From contig JAKLMB010000021.1 of NCBI GenBank assembly GCA_022813625.1, positions 248,001-312,000 on the forward strand: DNA of 64,000 nt, read 5' to 3'. The notes beneath the pieces were generated by a model. The model did no database searches. It was not told where the DNA came from and saw only the letters and a program-made list of their open reading frames with translations. Within the stretch, counting starts at the first letter, position 1, and each line of letters starts with the position of its first letter. The stretch comes from Aaosphaeria pasadenensis. Lineage: Eukaryota > Ascomycota > Dothideomycetes > Pleosporales. The translations under genes and the position numbers were made by a program. Positions 55,722 to 64,000 of the stretch are shown here, piece after piece.

Positions 55722-58481
55722 ATGCATCAATCAGAATATCCACTTTGATGCGAACAACAAAATAAAGAAAAGTAATTGAAGGATAGAGTAATGTACAGAA
55801 GAGATAGACAAAACGGAGATACCCACATTATTGAATAGAATAGAAGATCAGTTCCTGTAATAATACACAACTTTTTGGATATCCCCTTGCTTTATTGCCC
55901 AATTATATGTGATTTGTTCCTTAGAGTTTCTTTCTAGGGTACTCTGCATATCAATGATTGAAGTCGAAAATGCCATCATTGGCTTCCACCATGTCAATTC
56001 GATTCCTAAGACTCTACACCGCCAGATAGAAAATATCGTGATTGCTCTTCTTCTTTCGAAGAACTTGCATCAGAAAGAAGATAGGCCTCATACTTCAGTC
56101 GGTGGAACATTCGTCCCTACTTCGGCCAACATTGACCTAACATCATTCCAACCGAAGCATTCCTATCTATGGCTGAAGGTTGCACGGAGATACACGTATA
56201 TCCGGTACTGCAATGTAGTCACCAGCTAAGTGGATGGACATGTCTTCATAGTTGTCACTCCAGGTAATGACAGAAGAGGAAGTCAGTATAATAAAGGTAC
56301 ACTGGAGGCTTTCACCAATGCAGACATCGCTCCGCGTTCTGGCAAGGGTTAAGTGCAAGCGACCTGAGGCGCAGCGAAGCTGTCCTTGCAAGTCCATCTA
56401 ACACGGAATAAAGTGTCGCGAATCTCAACTCTAGCGCTCCCGCTACCGCAATCTGGGGTGCAAATATTGTATAGATCTTCTGATTTCCAATCATGTAATG
56501 CTGCTCTTGGCTTGGTATGAATGTATCTGGCATCTTGCACAGCCTACTCTGTACCTAACAGTTTGCTTCCGACACCATAGAGGAAATAAACCTAGTCGCT
56601 TTCCTCACCAACGAGTACATCGAGGCTAAAATGATCGTAGCCGTTGTGTATCGGTGAATTCATTTTGGGGATTGGGGAGCTATACTCTGTGGCGTAGGTC
56701 GCTTGCAGGATAGTCACCTCCTGGTCGCATGTTAATTAACAGACCAATGAGCCACTGGAACTCCACATGTTGTTCCATTGCCTTTTTCTAAAACAAAGTC
56801 GCGGCTAACAATCCATCCGCTTATGAATTTCTTACAAAACTTCTAGGACATGCACGAGGCTCAAGCATCGTGACAAATATACTGTGGCTGAGCGAATGGC
56901 TGCCGAGTTGTCGGGTGTTTTTGGGACGCGGCAATTCAATGAACAGACTGATACTGAGGCAGGCCAAGACGTTCATTGTCCATAGCGTTAAATATTGGTC
57001 GGAACATAAGGCCGAGTGCTTTCTTGGATGTCTGATGTTTTCGAATGCCAATGAGGTCATGCTGATTGGAAATGTGATGAGTAACTGTTTTCATCAACGC
57101 GGCTGTTCCTGTTGCCAAGGATGAAAGGAGGTTTGTCCGGCCAAGCAGCCGAGTGCACGTTGACAAGAGGATAGTCAAATGCAAACATCGTTCGATGTTA
57201 GTGGTCGATTTTACAAGTAGGACGCAGCGTCCCGTTCGGACATTTACACTAGTCAGTGGTGGCATTATAATGTCTGTAGATAGTAGAGCCGAGTCGTTGA
57301 CTGAATGCTTGTTTTGGATAGCTCTCACGTTAAGAACAAGAACGTTGACATTTGAGGCCGATTAACTTGTTCACCATCAAATTATTGCGTGGCTGTACAT
57401 GGTGAATAGGCCCGTTAACCAATATCTCATGTCGCTCTGTTAGTAATCAAACAACAGCCCAAATTGCACTTCTCGTCGGGATGGTTGCAGATTTAGGAAG
57501 CCGATAGTGGGAAGATTGAATGACTGCCCAAAGCCAGTTCGGCACATTGGTGGTGCTCGAGCATCCGAGATCTGCCAGCTGAGATAAAACATTGCTTTCT
57601 GGATGGGCGAACAAGTCACATTCTCGGCGAGTCGGCTCATTGCAAGAAGGCTTGAAGAAGCTGTGCGACACACTGTGTTATGGTTTTGACCTAGGAAATT
57701 CAGAGACCCCAGATGCGGTCATGATGCTGAAACGTGCTAAAGCGAATGTTGGTCGTCACCCGCAGATCCCAAGCAAAGAGCTTAACCTTGGCCACATCAC
57801 AGAGAAATGCATGCGATTGACCTGCCGGACCTGTCCCCAGCTCCAATGATGTGGAATTGGAATTCGCTGATTGGCTCCGATGCATGAGGTTGGCATCGTT
57901 GCTGCGCTCAGCCTCCACCACGATTCCAGGTCCAAGACTGCCCAGTATGCTTCCCCCTCACTTTTTGTGATAAGGCTAAAAGCCCAATAGGTTGATAGAG
58001 GAATAATTCGCGTCTTCTTGCGAAATGACGCGTGTACCTTTTCTTGTGGTGAGAGGACTGTGACGTTGTTCAAGTGTACACCGAACCGTACATACGGCTC
58101 CCCGCGATGACCGTATGCGGCCAAGTTGCTCCGGTCCCTTGTTTCGTACGCAGACGCTGTCCATAACAGCTTAGGGGGGCTACTTGGACCGCTGGTACTT
58201 CTTAAGCAATTAATGGCCCGAGCCATTCATCCTATTCCAAAGACGGGCAATATCGAAATTGGTACATATACATCTCTCTTCCACGTTGCTGAACCAAAGA
58301 TATAAGCCTGTTGAGGAGCCACAGTGCGGCGAGAACATTGCCTGTCAGACTATTCCCTGCCCAACTTCTATATTAGTCCTCCCTTGATCATTTGGGGGCG
58401 TTATCATCCACCAATTTCTCTCGATTTAGGGGAAGACTACAATTTTGTTCTGAACATCATCCTACATCTTCTTCTCTCACC
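55722..58481. other. Intergenic region of 2.8 kb
   Basis: No supported gene. Open frames of up to 156 codons occur on both strands (for example minus 56936-57328 and minus 57756-58226), but they lack domains and clean introns. The right end should contain the promoter of the cytochrome-b561 gene. Decayed sequence of former genes is possible. Confidence 0.45.
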
Positions 58482-60216
58482 ATGAGGATATCATCGAGAG
58501 ACTTGCTCGCTACAGGGCTCTTGGCTCTAGGTAAAGTCGACAGGTTCTCGTTCAAAACCGAATTACTGACTAGGGACAGCTTCTGGCGCATCTGCGCAAG
58601 TGGCCAGCGCCTGTCAAGGGGATGTGTGCTTCAGGCTGAACATCCCTGAGCGCACTGCGTCTTCTGGAAGTGGAGACATCTTCTTCCAAATTTCTGCGCC
58701 GAGTAGTTATGAATGGGCAGCACTTGGACAGGGCACGACGATGGGGAACTCCAACATGTTCTTGATATATACTTCCGCAGATGGCAACAACGTAACATTG
58801 TCGCCTCGAACAACCAGTGGCCATAACCCACCTAGCTTCAATGGCGATGCGCAGGTCACACTGCTCGAAGGTTCGGGTGTTTCGAATGGTCAAATGATTG
58901 CGAACGTCCGGTGTAAGTCGACCCATTCATACATCCAATATGAACATTACTAAATCCTACACAGGCTCGAACTGTAATAGTTGGTCGGGTGGTGAAGTTG
59001 ACTTCACTGGTCAAAGCGGGCGATTCATTTTTGCAGCCCAATCCTCAGGAGGACCAAAGAATTCAGACGACACCGGTGCGAGAATCGGACAGCATGATGC
59101 TCGGGATTCATTTACATGGAGTTTTGCCAGTGCAAAAGGTGGAAACCAAGTCAATCCACTGATCAATACCCAGCCGTCAGGTACTGGAGGAAGCGTACCC
59201 AATCCTACAAGTTGTGTACCTAGAGGGGCTGTATCGGGCTCAGCTAAGAGCACTGCGGGAGCATCACCTACAGCTACGGGCGGCAATAGCGGTGGAACGA
59301 CGAGGGGACCATGGGGCCGCCCAACTGCATGGCAAAGTGAGTGGGGACCTAGCCCGACTGCTTCCCCAACAGGACAATGGGGACCACCATATGGAGAAAG
59401 AGATTTGGATAGTAAGTTAGCTGCACTGCTTTCAGATCGATCGTCTCTAACACATGGCACAGAGAGACAAGAAATCAACTACTGTGATGACTCTGGCAAT
59501 AGCATTACGCCTATCGGTGGTGGTCTGTCTGGACGTCCGACAGATCGTACAAAAATGCTTATCGCTCATGGCGTACTGGCTTCTCTCGCCTTCGTGATCT
59601 TCTTTCCTGCCGGCGCCATTGCAATTCGACTCTCTTCATTCCCCGGAGCGATATGGTTCCATGCCGTCTTCCAAGTGTTCGCCTACGTGGTCTATATTGT
59701 CGCATTTGGACTTGGTGTGTACCTCGCAAAGGAGTTGAACCTTGTAAGTATTCCTCATACGATGTCGTCGAAGGTTCTTAGCTAACATTCGCCCAGCTTA
59801 GTAGTTATCATCCAATCATTGGCATAGTTGTTCTAGCTTGTCTTTTCTTCCAGCCTCTTCTCGGATTTCTCCATCATACTCTCTTCAAAAAGTACCAGAG
59901 CCGAACATTTTGGTCCTATGGCCACATTTGGCTCGGCCGACTGGTGATCACGTTGGGAATCATCAATGGAGGGTTGGGACTGATGCTCGCCGACTCTATG
60001 AACATGAGCTCGAGGTCCGGAATGATTGCATATGGCGTGGTTGCTGGCGTTGTCTGGCTGATATGGGTTGCTGCATCCTTCTTGGGCGAGAGACGAAAAG
60101 CCGGACAGTCCAATGGCCCCCCCAAATACACAGAGGACACCGCTGTACGTCTTGAAAGCAGACAACGATCTGAAGTCCCTCACCCGGAGGAGGGCCACTA
60201 TGCACCTGGCAAATGA
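58482..60216 (+). CDS. Cellobiose-dehydrogenase-type cytochrome fused to cytochrome b561
   Basis: Predicted transmembrane electron carrier: an extracellular AA8-type b-heme domain joined to a b561 membrane domain, probably moving electrons between cytosolic ascorbate-like donors and extracellular acceptors. Exons are 58482-58530, 58574-58912, 58965-59411, 59463-59743 and 59797-60216, giving 511 aa. A signal peptide of about 25 residues is followed by the heme domain with paired Cys (C30/C35, C130/C133) and likely axial ligands M73 (ALGQGTTM) and H173 (ARIGQHD). A Ser/Gly/Pro-rich linker of about 100 residues follows. The b561 part has its four conserved heme histidines, H314, H345, H377 and H415, on successive helices, then a hydrophilic tail. 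The intron at 59412-59462 is 51 bases and stop-free. Confidence 0.92.
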
Positions 60217-60640
60217 AGAATTTGAGCAGATGGGGTTGTGGTAATTAGAGAAAATGCAGATTAGACAGTGAAATGAATCTGGTTAGCCTATGAGACCGTT
60301 CATGTTCCCTACAGGTGGCGGCCTTGAGCAGTAATTTTGAAAGCCGTGACTACTGCTGTTTTGAAATATTCTGAGTTCCTTTGCAGTCTTTGTCGATCGT
60401 CACGGTGGCATCTAGGGCCTTCTATTGTTTTGCGGAGATGAACAAACAAGAGGCTTGGCGCTATTAGATAAGCAAGAAATGGCGCCTAGTTTCTTAGTGG
60501 GGCGAGATGGAATAAACACAACATCAACAAGACCGACCCTCCAACTCCATACGATACCCCAAAGTCGCCATCCTTTCCCTTCTTCACATCCCTAAGACTC
60601 TCAAATCTTCGATTATTACTCTCTGCAAACAATTTCCACC
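60217..60640. other. Intergenic region b561 gene - EB1 gene
   Basis: 424 bases holding the b561 3' UTR and the EB1 leader. No further feature is recognised. Confidence 0.5.
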
Positions 60641-61696
60641 ATGGGAGAGTCAAGGTATGCAACTCTAGGCACCACAAACAACACTTTCTAGGCCCCTCTT
60701 CTCCGTGTTTACCTCTACTGACCCTCCTATTCTTTTCTAAGACAAGAACTCGTTGCTTGGTTGAACAACCTGCTCCAACTCAACATCACAAAAGTCGAAC
60801 AATGCGGTACTGGGTACGTCAGGCCTTTCGAATATCTCTGCGGTGGCGGGATGCGAAATTTGCTGCTTCAGACTTCAGGGGGAGTGCACGACATGCGCTA
60901 ACACAGGGCTATTACAGAGCAGCGCTTTGCCAGATCTTCGACAGCATCTACTGTGAGTTCCCTTGAGCATCCCTTCTATGCCTGTTACTTCAGCGACTGA
61001 CGAAAATGCAGACGATGTACCGATGTCGAGAGTCAAATTCAATGCGAACACCGAGTATGCATATTTACAAAACTTCAAGATATTGCAGAGTACGTGGACG
61101 ATTCTGCCGCCCTCCCTTTGCCCTTCCTACCTCGAACGTGAGCTCACACGGCGGTTATAGACACATTCGCCAAGCACCAGATTGACCGACCCATGCATGT
61201 CGAACAGCTCGTGAAGTGCAAGATGCAGGACAACTTGGAGTTCCTCCAGTGGACGAAGCGATACTGGGACCAGTACTTTCCTGGTCATGACTACGACCCA
61301 GTTGCCCGCCGCAAAGGACAGGCCGTTGGCGGCGGTCCCGGTGCTGGTGCCCGCGCACCTGCTGCACGAAGGGCGCCTGCTGCCAGCAACTCGGCCGCAC
61401 CTAGGACACGAACCCCCCTCGGAGCCGGTGCAGGAGCTGCGGGTGGTGCTGCAGTTGCCGCTCTACGAGAGGAGAACAACGTACTGAAGGAGACCGTGAC
61501 CGGCCTCGAGCGTGAACGCGATTTCTACTTCAGCAAGCTCCGTGACATTGAGCTCCTGATCCAACAAGCCATGGAGGCCGACCCAGAGCTAGAGAAGGAC
61601 GAGGGACTGCTGAAGCAGATCCAGACCATACTATACTCGACAGAAGAAGGATTCGAGATTCCCGCCGAGGGCGAGCAGGAGGAGGAGACATTTTAA
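60641..61696 (+). CDS. EB1-family microtubule plus-end protein (Bim1/Mal3)
   Basis: Plus-end-tracking protein controlling microtubule dynamics and spindle positioning. Exons are 60641-60654 (14 bases), 60742-60813, 60918-60952 (35 bases), 61012-61089 and 61161-61696, giving 244 aa. Joined, they read MGESRQELVAWLNNLLQLN, then VEQCGTGAALCQIFDSIY, then VKFNANTEYAYLQNFKILQ. This is a complete calponin-homology domain (about 1-110) with DRPMHVEQLVKCKMQDNLEF and the KRYWDQYFPGHDYDP end. An Ala/Gly/Pro/Arg-rich linker leads to the EB1 coiled-coil dimer (about 165-225; ERERDFYFSKLRDIELL) and an acidic tail (EQEEETF), which lacks a terminal EEY as fungal homologues do. Confidence 0.95.
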
Positions 61697-63485
61697 GCAA
61701 TATTTGATGTCATTCTGCATTTGAGCGTGGATTGGGCCGGGATACCCTATATTTCTCTGGGTTTCTTTGCTATCGGACAGATGATTGATGAAGCGTATGC
61801 GGATAAGGATCTTGGGCGGCAAGTTGATTGCTATGGATGGAGCTTATTCGAGCAGTGGAAGTGCTCGTAGAATCCAAGCCAGGCATGGGCAAGCTCGCCG
61901 TCAGTTTTTTTGACGTTGTCTGGCTTGGTCCTCTGTGCGCGGAAGTAATAACATGATTTTCGTTCGGCTAAGACACTGCTGTTATTCCAATGTTTTCTTC
62001 TGAACTCCTTTACAAAGCCATGGCAATCGTGTGATTGCTGCGCCGAGGAATCTAAGCGACGTAACGGCAACGTCAATTCATTCGATTCTCACATTTGCCG
62101 TGTTCCTAACCCGCTGATCGAATGTCCCTGTCCCCTTGGCGCTATTGATCCTCGGGAGAGTCTTCAACTGTCATACGTGATTCAACGTCGTAGATGGTGG
62201 TGACATGCAGAATGGGATCTTTTATATGAGAGTAGTGGGGTATCCACAACTGTGACAGACAGACACATCTAGGCCTAGGAAGTGCTAAGCGAGAAGAATG
62301 CTCCGTCATAAACTTTCGCTAGTTACTGGGAATGGCCTGATGCAGTACTGTGATGCATCTAAATCAAAGGTGGAAACGAGTATGGGCCACTCGATTGATT
62401 GTCACAGGTTGGTATGCGTAAGGAGTGGATCTTGTCGTGGGACAGAGCATCGTGGTGTAGCCATTATCTGATCTGATAGGTCTGCAGCACGGGAACAATG
62501 ATCACTCGATACGAGTACAAATACGTTTGGGTAAAAGTAGGATAAAGTCATTGTAGAACCACGTTCAAGATCCTCATGTCCACCAATTCTTGTGACTAAC
62601 GGGTAGCGTCCGGCAGTAGTGACGGAGGCCAGGTGCAATACCAAGGGCGAAGAGGCGAGGCGAAGACCATGCTGAAAGTGGTTTGATGGAGAGGGAGAGG
62701 ATGGAGAAGATGGAGAAGATGGCCGAATGGTCTCAATGGGATCCCTGTCCGCCTGGGGGATATCTTTTCCTCGTACATATGATCGACGGCGTTAACCCGC
62801 ATCCGACCTGGAGGCGAGAGAGAGCTTCCATCTCTCCGCATCGAACCACCATCCATCCTTTCACTCTCATCATTTATATCCGCGTCTACATGTTGTACTG
62901 TGTATGCTCTGAAATGACATTGCAGCAGTCCAATTCGACTGTATCATCACCATACTCGTAGGCAGGGATAAGACTTGATCCCCACTCTGAACATTAACGA
63001 ATCTACAATAGGTGTGGTCGTACGCCTTGGTTCTATTTGGCATGCATCCATCAATCATGATGCATCCCAGGACGAACTGGATGCCCACGTGCATTGGGAG
63101 GCTCACCTCACCCCGCATCCAACGACCATTCCAGGTTCCCTCCCCTCCATCCATCCCTCCCATCCCTCCATCCACCACGACAAGTGACCATCCATTATCA
63201 ATGTTTTTACTTCCTTTTACCCCGCCTGACCTCATACTTAGCATACGTATGTACTTGATAGTTCCAGTTAGCTTCTCGGAGCTATGGACCCTCCACTGCC
63301 CATCTGCCATATATCTACGTACCCCGGAGGTTCACTGAGCTCCCTTTAGCTCTCCTCTTGCTTTCTTCCCTCCATTCCCTCCAGCAATTGACTTTGTCCC
63401 TTTGAAAACACCATCAATCCAAGTCCAATTGACCATATCTACTACCTGAAGGACAATTGAGACCCCATCAACTCGACCAGCAATC
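61697..63485. other. Intergenic region EB1 - hydrolase gene
   Basis: 1.8 kb without a supported gene. It contains a purine-rich imperfect GGAGAA/GATGGAGAA repeat near 62685-62720 and a CCAT/CCCT-rich repeat near 63137-63174. Confidence 0.5.
63137..63174. repeat. CCATCC/CCTCC-rich simple repeat
   Basis: Imperfect short tandem array of CCATC and CCCTC units, read directly. It lies in the upstream region of the last gene. Confidence 0.7.
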
Positions 63486-64000
63486 ATGTCCGCCAATTGG
63501 TCGGACCTCACCTCCGCCCTTTCAGGCAGCTCGTCCAAGTTCACCGAGCTCCTCCAATCGGACCCCCAGCTCAAAGCATTCACGACCACGAACGCCATCG
63601 ATGCGCCCGTGACATTCGGCATCAAGTCCAGCGGCTCTGACAACACGCTCCTTATAACCGTGACCAATGGCTCCGCCAAATCTTCCACCGGCACCTCCAA
63701 AGACGCACTCTTCACGCTGTCCGCCCTGCCCGAGCAATGGGAGCAATTCTTCAAGCCCGTGCCCGTGGCGCCGTACCAGAGCTACTGGGGCATGTACGGC
63801 ATGAACATCAAGCAATCCGGCATCGAAGTCCTCGGGTCCCAAACCTCCATGGCGCAGTGGACGCACGTCTGGCGGCGGGTCCTGGAGCTTGCGCACGACG
63901 CCCACGCGGGGCCCATCCAGGAAGACGAGTACCAGGAGCCCACGCAGGACCACCTGGTCGGCCGCTACGTCTTCCTCGACGCGCCGGTCTGGGGCCGCAC
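63486..64000 (+). CDS. Probable alpha/beta-hydrolase family protein, 5' part (3' end outside window)
   Basis: Open from the Met at 63486 to the window end, 171 codons with no intron seen. The N-terminal part (about 1-120) looks like a sterol-carrier-like or small helical/beta domain, with QWEQFFKPVPVAPYQSYWGM. Near the end, HLVGRYVFLDAPVWGR resembles the start of the catalytic domain of a fungal alpha/beta-hydrolase group in which a lead domain of about 170 residues precedes the hydrolase fold. The nucleophile elbow (GxSxG) and His would lie beyond the window, so the call is tentative. The coding strand is clearly G+C-rich. Confidence 0.55.
   Translation, partial: MSANWSDLTSALSGSSSKFTELLQSDPQLKAFTTTNAIDAPVTFGIKSSGSDNTLLITVTNGSAKSSTGTSKDALFTLSALPEQWEQFFKPVPVAPYQSYWGMYGMNIKQSGIEVLGSQTSMAQWTHVWRRVLELAHDAHAGPIQEDEYQEPTQDHLVGRYVFLDAPVWGR

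Noticed and set aside
55074..55730. 218-codon acidic minus-strand frame
   Set aside because: Antisense to the Unc93-like exon; no domain.
57756..58226. 156-codon minus-strand frame upstream of the b561 gene
   Set aside because: No recognisable motif and it covers a likely promoter region.
63332..63953. Two long minus-strand frames at the right edge
   Set aside because: Antisense to the last gene, whose plus-strand frame has a clean start and a better composition.
1..64000. tRNA, rRNA and CRISPR
   Set aside because: No B-box-like GTTCGANNC with a matching A-box and cloverleaf arms, no rRNA-like block and no regularly spaced direct repeats with unique spacers were seen by eye; a covariance-model scan would be decisive.

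Overview
The window looks like nuclear DNA of a filamentous ascomycete (Pezizomycotina). Genes are interrupted by short introns, mostly 50-60 bases, with GTAAGT-like donors, CTAAC/CTGAC-like branch points and YAG acceptors. They include fungus-typical families: a CFEM receptor, a HET-domain protein, a pisatin-demethylase-type P450, fungal nitrate reductase, a cellobiose-dehydrogenase-type cytochrome and Sfi1. I cannot fix the class or genus from sequence alone. I rebuilt 20 multi- or single-exon genes by hand, two of them cut by the window edges. Unless stated otherwise, every junction was checked for frame.

Layout. 0-3.1 kb: the 3' part of a short-chain dehydrogenase, convergent with a large multipass membrane protein. 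3.1-8.6 kb: a gene-poor stretch with a GA microsatellite, one degraded ORF and a small degenerate tandem repeat. 8.6-17.9 kb: a secreted GPI-type Nis1-like protein, divergent from cytosolic isoleucyl-tRNA synthetase (ILS1), then the spindle-pole-body protein Sfi1. 18-29.1 kb: an accessory-looking block with a P450, a CFEM/Pth11-like receptor, a probable MITE next to a broken mariner-type transposase, an M28 aminopeptidase and a HET-domain protein with a very acidic tail. 30-47 kb: a YwbE-domain/RGG/zinc-finger protein, a TPR-DnaJ co-chaperone, a Yippee protein, a zinc alcohol dehydrogenase, a three-KH RNA-binding protein and the UDP-galactose transporter Hut1. 47-64 kb: a glutathione S-transferase, nitrate reductase with a long extra N-terminus, an Unc93-like transporter, an AA8 cytochrome-b561 membrane protein, an EB1-type microtubule plus-end protein and the 5' part of a probable alpha/beta hydrolase.

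These genes do not form one pathway. Most are housekeeping genes separated by long intergenic stretches. The best regulatory links are a perfect TGACTCA (Gcn4/Cpc1) site upstream of ILS1, a perfect TCCGCGGA (NIT4/NirA type) site plus GATA sites upstream of nitrate reductase, and a GATA cluster between the secreted-protein gene and ILS1. I found no tRNA, rRNA or CRISPR, and no clearly new multi-gene system. The most unusual items are the extended nitrate reductase, the MITE/mariner pair, the YwbE-RGG-zinc-finger architecture, two stop-free introns whose lengths are multiples of three, and a dense intergenic cluster of an ACGGAGTA motif at 34-42 kb.
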